This document shows, in pieces, positions 1 to 7,827 of a stretch of 18,002 bases of DNA. A model generated the notes under the pieces. The model made no database searches, was not told the origin of the DNA, and saw only the letters and a list, made by a program, of their open reading frames with translations. This DNA is from an uncultured Muribaculaceae bacterium. Its GTDB lineage: Bacteria; Bacteroidota; Bacteroidia; Bacteroidales; Muribaculaceae. The stretch covers positions 1-18,002 of the forward strand of contig CAJTWL010000039.1 in the NCBI GenBank assembly GCA_910579845.1, in the 5' to 3' direction. Numbering within the stretch: the first letter of the stretch is position 1; every line of letters starts with the position of its first letter. Position numbers and translations under genes: made by a program.

Positions 1-2
1 TG

Positions 3-77
3 ATAGAGCTCTCCGTGCTCGGCTGCGCCCGCCTCCGCATAGACAGACTGAATGTTGAAGCCGCCTCAATGCTTTGA
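3..77 (+). CDS. C-terminal end of an unidentified upstream gene
   Basis: The frame starting at base 3 is open from the window edge to a TGA at 75-77 and encodes 24 residues ending in NVEAASML. Its codons are GC-rich (many C- or G-ending), unlike the AT-rich gene that follows, so it reads like the tail of an ordinary chromosomal gene. The other two forward frames hit stops within the first 60 bases. The fragment is too short to assign a family. It may be the gene preceding the polysaccharide cluster in the same operon, since no terminator with a T-tract separates them. Confidence 0.4.
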   Translation: MELSVLGCARLRIDRLNVEAASML

Positions 78-81
78 CAGA

Positions 82-121
82 TGACAACGCATTTGCTATG
101 GATATCATAAATGCATTGTCA
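82..121. other. Imperfect inverted repeat / stem-loop before the polysaccharide genes
   Basis: Arm 82-94 (TGACAACGCATTT) pairs with 109-121 (AAATGCATTGTCA) over 13 positions with a single C/A mismatch, leaving a 14-base loop. It lies between the stop of the upstream gene (77) and the likely start of the pyruvyl transferase (156). No T-tract follows, so it is not a classical terminator. It could be an RNA structure in the leader or a protein-binding palindrome. The far-upstream ATG at 111 lies inside the right arm, which supports the later start at 156. Confidence 0.4.
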
Positions 122-155
122 GTACACATTGCGAATATATAGAGATTTAATTAAT

Positions 156-1268
156 ATGCTCAGCAAATCCAAAGTAGGAGTTGTCACATGGTGCAAAAGC
201 CGAAATTACGGCACCAATCTTCAAGCATTTGCACTAATTAACAAACTAAGGGATCTTGGATACGAAAGTTTCTTAATTGAGCCTTTTGACCGACAGTGTT
301 TCAGTTGGAAATCAACTATAAAATATTATTTAAAAAACGCTGGGTTACTCGATTTAATCAACAGACCTAAAACCCTTGATGTTCAAGGATATAAACTCTC
401 CGAGTTTATGATCGAGGATATTCCTCAGAAGCAAGTATACACCCATAAAGAATACCAAAAACTATTACTTGATTTCAAAGTCTTTATATCCGGAAGTGAC
501 CAAATATGGAATCCCAACTATGTAAATGAATTTCAACTCCTGGGATTTGCGACAAACTGTAAGAAAATTGCATATGCATCAAGTATCGGGACTAGTATGA
601 TTCCAGATGATAAGAAAGAGTTGTATATAAATAATCTGTCCGGTTTTGATCACATATCTCTACGTGAATCCACTGGTGCAAGAATAATATCTGAACTACT
701 TCCAGAAAAAAATCCACGCACAGTTCTTGATCCAACTTTCCTTCTTGAACCTGAGGAGTGGACAGCATTCGGCAAAAAAGGGGTTCTCGAATTCGTATTG
801 CCCGCAAGATATCTTTTGGTTTACTTAATAGGCAATCAGTCGTTTTATTCTGATTACATTAAAAATATAGCTTCTCATTACGATGATATCCCAATTATAA
901 TCATCAAATCAATTGAAAATGAAGGATTCAATATTGAAGGTGCCATTAATTATCAAGATGCCGGTCCACGAGAGTTTGTGAAACTAATCAGTTATGCAAC
1001 AGCTGTATGTACGGATTCATTTCATGCATGTGCAATAAGCATAAATCTATCAAAACAGTTTGTAGTTCTTAAACGACATTCCGATGAGACATTAGAATCA
1101 CAAAATTCCAGAATTTATGATCTTCTAACACACTTCAATCTATCTGACAGATTGTTTGACTCCATCAACGCAAGACTTAATGAGATCAACTATACTGACA
1201 TTTCATGCCAGTTAAGAAATGAGCGGAGTGAGTGTATTAACTACCTGCAAAACTCTATTGAACACTGA
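156..1268 (+). CDS. Polysaccharide pyruvyl transferase family protein
   Basis: About 370 residues when started at the ATG at 156. An in-frame ATG at 111 would add 15 residues, but the recognisable domain only begins with VGVVTWCKSRNYGTNLQAFA. The product resembles the PS_pyruv_trans family (CsaB/PssM-like, GT-B-like fold), which transfers pyruvate from phosphoenolpyruvate to make ketal-pyruvate on sugars. Family-like landmarks are the N-terminal NYGTNLQA segment, FISGSDQIWNPNY, and the C-terminal CTDSFHACAISI, matching the usual TDSFHG-type motif. The stop overlaps the start of the flippase gene by one base (TGATG), so the two are translationally coupled. It is the first complete gene of the glycan operon. 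Many Bacteroidales glycan loci pair this family with the iron-sulfur protein found two genes downstream. The sugar acceptor cannot be inferred. Confidence 0.85.
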   Translation: MLSKSKVGVVTWCKSRNYGTNLQAFALINKLRDLGYESFLIEPFDRQCFSWKSTIKYYLKNAGLLDLINRPKTLDVQGYKLSEFMIEDIPQKQVYTHKEYQKLLLDFKVFISGSDQIWNPNYVNEFQLLGFATNCKKIAYASSIGTSMIPDDKKELYINNLSGFDHISLRESTGARIISELLPEKNPRTVLDPTFLLEPEEWTAFGKKGVLEFVLPARYLLVYLIGNQSFYSDYIKNIASHYDDIPIIIIKSIENEGFNIEGAINYQDAGPREFVKLISYATAVCTDSFHACAISINLSKQFVVLKRHSDETLESQNSRIYDLLTHFNLSDRLFDSINARLNEINYTDISCQLRNERSECINYLQNSIEH

Positions 1269-2782
1269 TGGCGTATAATTACTATATCAGTTCTTTTTTT
1301 TGGTCGACTGTTGGCAAATTGTTCTCTGCCGTATTAAATTTCATAACCATTCCGATATTGATCGGTTTATGGGGGCAGGCCGACTACGGAATCTTAGCTA
1401 TTGCATTAGCATGCAACGGATATATGCAGCTCATGGACCTTGGCATAAACACTGGAGCAATCAGATACTTTTCAATTTGGCTTGCCAATGAAGAAATCAG
1501 CAAATTACATAGAGCTGCAAACTCCAATACAATATTTTATTTCTGTGTCGGCACTGTAAATGCGCTTTGTCTTTTAGCTATTGCTTTTTTAGGGGAAAGA
1601 TGGTTCAATATTTCCCATGAACAATTCATTGTGCTTCGCAATTGTCTTATCATTCTTGCGGTGTTTTCTATCCCGACATGGATCACCACATCATTCAATC
1701 AACTTCTGATAGCAGATAAGGACATGACATTCACTCAGCAGACGTATTGCCTGATGAACATTCTAAAAGGAGGTCTGATTGCCTGTACGATATTCTTTAA
1801 ATTGTCTCTGGAATGGTATTTTGTATTCTTGACAGCAATAATATCTGCTACGATCATACCTGTTTATATAAGAAGCAGATATAGAGGTCTTTGCAGTAGT
1901 TTTAAAATGAAATTTTATTGGAAAGAATTCAAATCGATACTTTCATACAGTATTGCTCTTTTTGCTCTCTCCATATTTCAAATGACAGCGACCAATTCTC
2001 GTCCTATAATTTTAAGTGTTGTGGCAGAAAATGCGGCAAACACACTCGCTGAATATCGTATTATAGAAGTAATCCCTGTGTTTATTTTATCCATCGGAGG
2101 CATAATAACATCGATACTTCTGCCAAAGAGTTCTGAATACATAGCCACCAATAACCGTAGTGGGATTGAGAAATTTGCGTATCTGGGCACACGCATGACA
2201 AGCATGATAGCCTGCGTGCTCACTTTCCCATTTATTTTAGGTGCAGACAAAATTCTCAGTGCGTATGTAGGTGTTGAATTCTCAGATCTATCGGTATGGC
2301 TAATATTATGGAGTGCCACTATACTACTTCAGATACACACCACTCCGGGCAACAGCCTCATACTTGCATCAGGAAAAACTAAGATACTTGTATGGACATC
2401 GGCTATTTCATGTCTGCTTTCCATGATGATAAATGTTGCTTTATGCCATATATACGGTGTAGGATCCGCAGTTATAGGTTATGCTGTATATGTTGTCATA
2501 ATTATCGGGTCTTATTATACAATATATTATAAGAGCCTTCTTCATTTGAACCGAATCACAATGATCAAAGCGTTCTCTTATCCGGTAATTGTTGCTTCGA
2601 TATCACTGTTGATGACAAAAATAATATCTGACATTTTTACGATTGAAATATCCGTTTCTGAACGAATGACATTCCTTGTGGAATTTATATTCGAATCTTT
2701 GATATGGTTGATCATATTCGGGCTATTGGTTTCCCTTACTAAAATAGCACGTATCACGGACATTAAATTTCATGCAATATGA
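1268..2782 (+). CDS. wzx: Wzx-type polysaccharide flippase (MATE/MVF-like)
   Basis: 504 residues, almost entirely hydrophobic segments separated by short polar loops, consistent with the 12-14 transmembrane helices of the polysaccharide transport family. It would sit in the inner membrane and flip undecaprenyl-diphosphate-linked repeat units to the periplasm. The N-terminus (SSFFWSTVGKLFSAVLNFIT followed by IPILIGLWGQADYGILAIAL) has the usual arrangement of the family: a first helix, then a conserved G-x-x-x-YG segment. The start overlaps the previous stop by one base, and the stop overlaps the next start by four (ATGA). A run of eight T lies at 1294-1301, around codon 10. The only alternative is a related lipid flippase, but the setting makes the Wzx role likely. 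Confidence 0.9.
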   Translation: MAYNYYISSFFWSTVGKLFSAVLNFITIPILIGLWGQADYGILAIALACNGYMQLMDLGINTGAIRYFSIWLANEEISKLHRAANSNTIFYFCVGTVNALCLLAIAFLGERWFNISHEQFIVLRNCLIILAVFSIPTWITTSFNQLLIADKDMTFTQQTYCLMNILKGGLIACTIFFKLSLEWYFVFLTAIISATIIPVYIRSRYRGLCSSFKMKFYWKEFKSILSYSIALFALSIFQMTATNSRPIILSVVAENAANTLAEYRIIEVIPVFILSIGGIITSILLPKSSEYIATNNRSGIEKFAYLGTRMTSMIACVLTFPFILGADKILSAYVGVEFSDLSVWLILWSATILLQIHTTPGNSLILASGKTKILVWTSAISCLLSMMINVALCHIYGVGSAVIGYAVYVVIIIGSYYTIYYKSLLHLNRITMIKAFSYPVIVASISLLMTKIISDIFTIEISVSERMTFLVEFIFESLIWLIIFGLLVSLTKIARITDIKFHAI

Positions 2783-3990
2783 TTGAGATCTGTCAACATG
2801 ACTCTTGTACAGGATGTTTTGCATGTGAAAATATCTGTCCAAAACGTTGTATTTCAATGGTTCCCGATTCATTGGGCGCATTACATCCAGTAATCGACCA
2901 GGACAATTGCATTGAATGTCTGTTATGTAAAAACACATGCCCGAATAACAGGATAATTGAATACTCCAATCCTATAGAGTGTTATGCCGGATGGCGTACG
3001 GATAAAGACAAGAGAAAATTCAGTGCTTCAGGAGGAATCGGTGCAGTTTTATCAGAGCACGTGATATCAAACGGCGGAGTTGTTGTCGGAACATCATATG
3101 ATGATAATATAGTGCCTGTTACAACTGTAGCATATGATTTTGACGGAATTGAAAAGTTTAAAGGTTCAAAGTATGTACAATCACTGATTGGGAAATCATT
3201 CTCCCAAATAAGGGATTTGCTTACAATGGGAAAACAGATATTGTATATAGCTACACCGTGTCAGATCTCCGGGTTGCTGTCATTTCTGAAAAAACCTTAC
3301 GACAATCTTATAACTGTAGATCTCATATGTCATGGGGTATGCCCAACATCATACTTTACGGATGAAATCACGCATTTGAGCAATAAGAAACATATCGCCA
3401 ACATATCAAATGTGACATTCAGAGGCAATATCAGAGAGAAGTTCAATTTTCAATTGAACTACTCTCTGACCATCTTTGATGGTCAGAGAGTAGTTTTTAA
3501 CAGACCGGCTATGCAGGAATACTACTTTGCAGGATTTCTCAAAGGGATAACACTTCGGGAAAATTGTTATAAATGCCAATATGCCAGACCTGAGAGAGTT
3601 TCCGATATCACTATAGGGGATTTCATAGGCATTGGCAAAGATTATCCATTTGATGGGCCGGAAAACGTATCAATAATAACCGCTAATAGTAAAAAGGGGA
3701 GCCAATTCATACAAAATGTACAAAAAGAATGCGGCGAAACACTTAAACTTGAGGAAAGACAATATTCTGAAGCCATAAAATATGGACCGTCGCTTTGTGC
3801 GCCATTCCCCCGACATGAATTGACCGATAGATTTCAAGCATTGTATCCTAGGCTCGGGTTTATAAAAACAATCAGAAGACTTTTATTCAGATCCGTAGTT
3901 TCAGACAGAGTGCACTTTTGGTACAGACTGCTCTGTATAGCAGCCCCAAAAAAATTATACAGAATTATAACCTCAAGGATATGTCGATAA
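2779..3990 (+). CDS. Iron-sulfur protein, F420 hydrogenase/dehydrogenase beta-subunit-like, glycan-associated
   Basis: 403 residues. Two N-terminal ferredoxin motifs are complete: Cys10/13/16/20 and Cys44/47/50/54, each CxxCxxCxxxCP, predicting two [4Fe-4S] clusters. An FrhB-like N domain follows (SASGGIGAVLSEH, then ATPCQISGL), and then a C-terminal domain with LRENCYKCQYARPERVSDIT and IGDFIGIG. This architecture recurs in bacterial capsule and O-antigen loci beside polysaccharide pyruvyl transferases. Its reaction there is not established to my knowledge; a redox step on a sugar is a guess. It is coupled to the flippase by an ATGA overlap, and its 3' end overlaps the start of the acyltransferase remnant at 3981 by 10 bases. 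The coding sequence contains two strong, mutually exclusive hairpins at 3431-3495, listed separately. Confidence 0.85.
   Translation: MIEICQHDSCTGCFACENICPKRCISMVPDSLGALHPVIDQDNCIECLLCKNTCPNNRIIEYSNPIECYAGWRTDKDKRKFSASGGIGAVLSEHVISNGGVVVGTSYDDNIVPVTTVAYDFDGIEKFKGSKYVQSLIGKSFSQIRDLLTMGKQILYIATPCQISGLLSFLKKPYDNLITVDLICHGVCPTSYFTDEITHLSNKKHIANISNVTFRGNIREKFNFQLNYSLTIFDGQRVVFNRPAMQEYYFAGFLKGITLRENCYKCQYARPERVSDITIGDFIGIGKDYPFDGPENVSIITANSKKGSQFIQNVQKECGETLKLEERQYSEAIKYGPSLCAPFPRHELTDRFQALYPRLGFIKTIRRLLFRSVVSDRVHFWYRLLCIAAPKKLYRIITSRICR
3431..3498 (+). other. Overlapping alternative hairpins with T-tract inside a coding sequence
   Basis: Three segments can pair in two exclusive ways. Segment A (3431-3448) pairs with B1 (3452-3469) over 18 positions with one A/A mismatch and a 3-base loop. 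Segment B2 (3457-3474, AACTACTCTCTGACCATC) pairs perfectly with C (3478-3495, GATGGTCAGAGAGTAGTT) with a 3-base TTT loop, and five T follow at 3494-3498. B1 and B2 overlap by 13 bases, so forming one helix breaks the other. The layout is that of an antiterminator/terminator pair, but it lies wholly within the iron-sulfur protein gene. A and C share TCAGAGAG(A/T)AGTT in different reading frames, so the repeat is not explained by a repeated peptide. Confidence 0.6.
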
Positions 3991-4271
3991 CAAAATTGAA
4001 AACATACGATGAACGCAATTCTTCATTCGAGCTGATGCGTATGATACTGATGTTTATGATCGTTGTGCATCACGGTATTGTACATGGTCTCAGGTTGTCT
4101 GAATTAGGGCTCGGCGACAATGCTCAATGGCATATTAATATGCTGGCATCCGAATTGAACTGTTTTATGATAATCTTTGGTTTATCAATTACGATAATGT
4201 TCTTAGCTCTAATAGTCAATAGAATTCAATTAAAACTAAACGGATATATACTGTCAAAATTCTGGAAATGA
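3981..4271 (+). pseudogene. Internally deleted acyltransferase-3 family gene (OafA/WcfG-like remnant)
   Basis: The likely start is the ATG at 3981, preceded by AAGGA at 3975-3979; an in-frame ATG at 3918 lies deep in the previous gene. The 96-residue product starts like a membrane-bound O-acyltransferase of the Acyltransferase 3 family: SSFELMRMILMFMIVVHH, with the conserved Arg in helix 1 and HH where the catalytic His lies, then a second helix beginning ASELNCFMI. It then passes directly to what looks like the family's final helix and basic tail (ITIMFLALIVNRI, then ILSKFWK). Full-length members have about 330-380 residues and around ten helices. An in-frame deletion of the middle, with the junction near 4170-4175, is the simplest explanation. 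It should not be catalytic. A genuine small membrane protein is possible but less likely. Confidence 0.65.
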
Positions 4272-4321
4272 TCATATCAGTGCATCATCATTGAATGATA
4301 TATTCAAGAAAAAATTTCAAG

Positions 4322-5206
4322 ATGGATGTCTCAATAATTATTGTCAACTACAACACCCTGAAAATCACATCAGAGTGCATCGACAGTATCACTGAAAAAG
4401 TAACAGATATAGAGTACGAAATAATTTTGGTTGACAATGCCTCGACAGACGGAAGTAAGGAATACTTCGAGAAGGATAACAGAATCAATTACATATATAG
4501 TTCGGAGAATATCGGTTTTGGCAGAGCTAACAATCTAGGAGCGAAGGGTGCACACGGGAAATATCTGTTATTTCTGAACCCAGATACAATCCTTATAAAC
4601 AATGCTCCTTTTATATTATTCCAACACATGGAGAATCATCCGGATTGCGGTGCGTGTGGTGGAAATCTGTATGACGAATTACTAAATCCGTCCCATTCGT
4701 TTGAACGTACCACAAATGGAATATTTATAGAGCTTGACTGCCTGTCTCGTAAAATGCTAAGAAAATTATTTTTCGGTAAAAACTTCATCCATAATCATAC
4801 AGGTCGACTTCTTGATGTACCATATATCTGTGGAGCAGATCTGATGATAAAAAAGAAGGTCTTTAATTCTATAAATGGATTTTGTCCCGATTTTTTCATG
4901 TATTACGAAGAGACTGATCTATGTCACAGAGTGAAAAGCCTAAGATTGAAGATACATTCTGTCCCTGATGCCAAAATACAGCACTTAGAGGGTAAGAGCT
5001 TCAACGAGACATCATCCTTTAATTACAACAAATGGGTGATAATGTCACGCTCCAGAAAATTATTTTTACAAAGGAACTATCCAGCATACGTAGGTAAACT
5101 CACTTACTACATTATGAAATTCAATTTCATATTGACAACATTAATACATCGTCCCAAAATCAATGTTGATTACCTGAAGCTGTATAAGTTATATAGAAAA
5201 GCCTAA
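4322..5206 (+). CDS. Family 2 glycosyltransferase (rhamnosyltransferase-like)
   Basis: About 294 residues from the ATG at 4322; an in-frame ATG at 4295 would add nine residues before the domain, so 4322 is preferred. The GT-A fold is clear: DVSIIIVNYNT at the start, LVDNASTDGS, the ENIGFGRANN segment, LFLNPDT as the DXD-like metal/nucleotide motif, and FMYYEETDLCHR, with the ED/EETD-type catalytic region of the GT2 WbbL/RfbF-like group. The C-terminus lacks a convincing membrane anchor, so it probably acts at the cytoplasmic face of the inner membrane on the lipid-linked repeat unit. The sugar specificity is not readable; rhamnose is only the commonest assignment in this group. It follows the broken acyltransferase by 50 bases and precedes the next gene by 7. 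Confidence 0.88.
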   Translation: MDVSIIIVNYNTLKITSECIDSITEKVTDIEYEIILVDNASTDGSKEYFEKDNRINYIYSSENIGFGRANNLGAKGAHGKYLLFLNPDTILINNAPFILFQHMENHPDCGACGGNLYDELLNPSHSFERTTNGIFIELDCLSRKMLRKLFFGKNFIHNHTGRLLDVPYICGADLMIKKKVFNSINGFCPDFFMYYEETDLCHRVKSLRLKIHSVPDAKIQHLEGKSFNETSSFNYNKWVIMSRSRKLFLQRNYPAYVGKLTYYIMKFNFILTTLIHRPKINVDYLKLYKLYRKA

Positions 5207-5213
5207 TGCCTGA

Positions 5214-6167
5214 ATGAAAAAGAAGAAAGTCCTATACATAAATGACTATTTTAATGATGAAAATTCATTAAAGACATGTGAAGATCGCCAGATGCCATAC
5301 AACCATTTATGGGGGTCTGACATTGATGATAATAGGATTGTTTTCAAAAGATGCCTTGTCAAGACCTCAAAAAGAGGTAAACTTTGGACCTTGCTCCAGA
5401 ATATCAAGACTCTGATAAGCGGATCATGCTGTAATGTTGTTTACAGTGCCGTACCTGGGTATGATTATCTGTTTCTGCTGCTTAAAAGATTAGGCTTCTC
5501 ATCAAAACAAATGATAGCTGTACTTCATCATCCGGCAAGAAGACTACGTCTGGTGTCTCAATACAATAAATGCATATGTATATGCCCTGAAATCCCTTGT
5601 CTATACCCTGGATTGAACCAACGGTTTGAATATCTTTTTTGGGGTCCGGATATCGAATTCTATAAAAATTCAGGGGGGGGTAATATCAATCACACCATAG
5701 ATTTCATATCAGCGGGCAAGACTCACCGTGATTACGCATTAATGAAAAACGGTCTTCAAGAATTAGGCGCAACCTACACAATTATCGGTGAGCATAGCAA
5801 ATCCGGCAATGAGATGAGCTATCCTGACTTGCTGAAAAAATATGAACAGTCCAGATTCATATGTATCCCCATGGAAGTCAAGGACGAAGCCTTACTTATC
5901 GGACTGACGAGTTTTAATGATGCCATTGCATTAGGAAAACCATTTCTGATGAGTGACAATTCTCGGATAGGAGTCGATATTGATTCTCTAAAATTAGGTA
6001 AAACCTATAAGGCAGGAGATATTTCATCATTTAAGGAATCAGCAAAATATCTATTGTCACTATCCGATTCGGAATACTATGAGATGTCCGAAAATTGCCG
6101 AAAATTTGCTAAGGAAAATAGCTATGACCGATTCAAGTCCAAGATACATAGCATAATAACCGGATGA
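5214..6167 (+). CDS. Glycosyltransferase, GT-B fold-like
   Basis: 317 residues. It begins KKKVLYINDYF, like the first strand of a GT-B N-terminal domain. The middle has HTIDFISAGKTHRDY, which looks like the start of the nucleotide-binding second domain. The C-terminal part has GLTSFNDAIALGKPFLMSDN, in the place of the family's E/D-x-x-A-x-G-x-P segment that holds the donor nucleotide, and ends with the usual basic helix (YDRFKSKIHSII). This architecture fits a divergent GT4-like or related glycosyltransferase, so the specific family is uncertain. Eight consecutive G occur at 5673-5680, encoding Gly154-156 between the two halves; a one-base slip there would truncate the protein. The stop overlaps the next start (ATGA at 6164). 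Confidence 0.72.
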   Translation: MKKKKVLYINDYFNDENSLKTCEDRQMPYNHLWGSDIDDNRIVFKRCLVKTSKRGKLWTLLQNIKTLISGSCCNVVYSAVPGYDYLFLLLKRLGFSSKQMIAVLHHPARRLRLVSQYNKCICICPEIPCLYPGLNQRFEYLFWGPDIEFYKNSGGGNINHTIDFISAGKTHRDYALMKNGLQELGATYTIIGEHSKSGNEMSYPDLLKKYEQSRFICIPMEVKDEALLIGLTSFNDAIALGKPFLMSDNSRIGVDIDSLKLGKTYKAGDISSFKESAKYLLSLSDSEYYEMSENCRKFAKENSYDRFKSKIHSIITG

Positions 6168-6742
6168 GATTAACTATATATAATAAGATCAGGTTATTCC
6201 TGTCGTTCCCATTTCTGATCTGCCATTTACTTTTATATTTAATTTCTCGAAATAGAAGAATAATCAATGCGGATATATTGGCATGGGGGAGATATCGGGA
6301 TTTTATAAGCAAGAACCATATGTTTGTATCACTTGCTTCATTATTGGTATTTCAACCCGAATTCAGAGAACAATTCAATCTAAGGATAGGCAGACTATCA
6401 CTATTGTTAGTATTTTTTAACAATAGGGGGGGATATTGTGACTTAGGTCGTTGTCCATTTATTGGGGAAGGATTCGTTTTGATGCACGGATTCGGTACAG
6501 TTATTAATGGATCGGCAGTTATTGGGAAAAATTGCACCATTCTTCACAATGCAACTATTGGAGCTGGAAATGGCGGTTCACCTGTTATTGGTGACAATGT
6601 GTACATTGGAGCTGGAGCAATCATTATCGGCAATGTGATAGTTGGCAACAATGTAAAAATCGGAGCTGGTGCTATTGTAGTGGAAAATATACCCGATGAC
6701 TCAACAGTAGTATCTCAGAAATCAAAAATAATATGTAGATGA
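6164..6742 (+). CDS. Serine acetyltransferase-like O-acetyltransferase (left-handed beta-helix)
   Basis: 192 residues. The N-terminal half (1-90) is mostly alpha-helical and partly hydrophobic. From about residue 95 there are hexapeptide repeats typical of the LbH serine-acetyltransferase-like (CysE-type) fold: PFIGEGFVLMHGFGTVINGS, IGKNCTILHNATIGAG, then PVIGDNVYIGAGAIIIGNV. His108 in LMHGFG corresponds to the conserved His of the DH-x-G segment, and His128 is a second candidate. In a glycan operon the likely role is O-acetylation of the repeat unit using acetyl-CoA, not cysteine synthesis. With the upstream acyltransferase broken, it may be the cluster's only working acetyltransferase. A G7 tract at 6426-6432 lies just before the catalytic helix. 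Both ends overlap neighbours by 4 bases. Confidence 0.85.
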   Translation: MRLTIYNKIRLFLSFPFLICHLLLYLISRNRRIINADILAWGRYRDFISKNHMFVSLASLLVFQPEFREQFNLRIGRLSLLLVFFNNRGGYCDLGRCPFIGEGFVLMHGFGTVINGSAVIGKNCTILHNATIGAGNGGSPVIGDNVYIGAGAIIIGNVIVGNNVKIGAGAIVVENIPDDSTVVSQKSKIICR

Positions 6743-7827
6743 GAAAAATCCTTATAATATCATTTACGAGCGGTCAAAAATATACTGGTGGACTACAGTG
6801 TTCCAGACGTAATATTGAATCTATTGAAAAGATTTTCGGTAGAGAAAACGTCATCACACACATCATCGAACCATATCCTGTAAAACGAAATTTTAAGATA
6901 ATTCTTAGAAGAGCTTTTGACGCTCTGCATGGATATATGGGAGGTATGAACAGTTCATTGAAAAGATATCTCCTTCGGACAATCGATGAAAAAAGCATTA
7001 CCGATGTTTTTATTGACAGTTCTTTATTGGGTTCTTTTGCCAAAAGTGTAAAGAAACGTTTCAAAGATGTCAGAGTCACCACATTTTTCCATAATATAGA
7101 AAAAGAATTCATCCGCGATTTTATAAGTGTTAATAGGGATTATTTCAGATGGTACTGGATTCCATCAACTGACCATAATGAAAAATGTGCAGTAAAATAT
7201 TCCGATGAGATAATAGCTCTTAATCAGCGAGATGCGAAATCAATAAAAAAATATTATGGTCGCGATCCTCGTTTCCTGATTCCTATCACTCTTCGGGAAA
7301 ACACATCACCAATTCGTAATGCCTCACTGCCTAATGAAAGAACCAAGGCTCTTTTTATCGGCAGTTATTTTTTTGCAAATGTACAAGGCATAACCTGGTT
7401 TGTATCCAACGTACTGCCACATATAAACATCAAGCTAAATATCGTCGGAGCCTCAATGGATCTCCTGCCGAAAGAGATTGTTGAGAATGAAAAGATCGAG
7501 GTGCACTCCAATGTGCCTGACCTTGCTCCATTCTATGAGGATGCCGACTTTGTAATTCTGCCGATCTTCTCCGGAAGTGGCATGAAAGTGAAAACCGCAG
7601 AATCGCTCATGCACGGAAAATACATAATCGGAAGTCAAGAGGCATTTACCGGTTATGACATGTCAGCTGATGAGGCTACAGAATGTAACACTGCCGAAGA
7701 GTTCATTTCAGCAATCAATTCTTTTTCACGCCCCACTAAATTCAACAAGGCTTCTTATGATCTGTATCTTGAGAAGTACTCATTTGAATCGAGCCTGAAA
7801 CTTTTCAAGAAGGCTCTGAATTTCTGA
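6739..7827 (+). CDS. Family 4 glycosyltransferase
   Basis: 362 residues with a two-domain GT-B pattern. The N-terminal domain begins RKILIISFTSGQKYTGGLQ, with the glycine-rich acceptor loop TGG. The second domain starts around ALFIGSYFFANVQGITWF. The donor-binding region is ILPIFSGSGMKVKTAESLMH followed by GKYIIGS; Glu288 is the probable E of the E-x7-E-like motif, and MKVKTAE is typical of the Glyco_trans_1_4 group. It is probably a retaining transferase acting on the lipid-linked oligosaccharide in the cytoplasm. The start lies in the previous stop (ATGA) and the stop overlaps the polymerase start by one base (TGATG). Confidence 0.88.
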   Translation: MRKILIISFTSGQKYTGGLQCSRRNIESIEKIFGRENVITHIIEPYPVKRNFKIILRRAFDALHGYMGGMNSSLKRYLLRTIDEKSITDVFIDSSLLGSFAKSVKKRFKDVRVTTFFHNIEKEFIRDFISVNRDYFRWYWIPSTDHNEKCAVKYSDEIIALNQRDAKSIKKYYGRDPRFLIPITLRENTSPIRNASLPNERTKALFIGSYFFANVQGITWFVSNVLPHINIKLNIVGASMDLLPKEIVENEKIEVHSNVPDLAPFYEDADFVILPIFSGSGMKVKTAESLMHGKYIIGSQEAFTGYDMSADEATECNTAEEFISAINSFSRPTKFNKASYDLYLEKYSFESSLKLFKKALNF

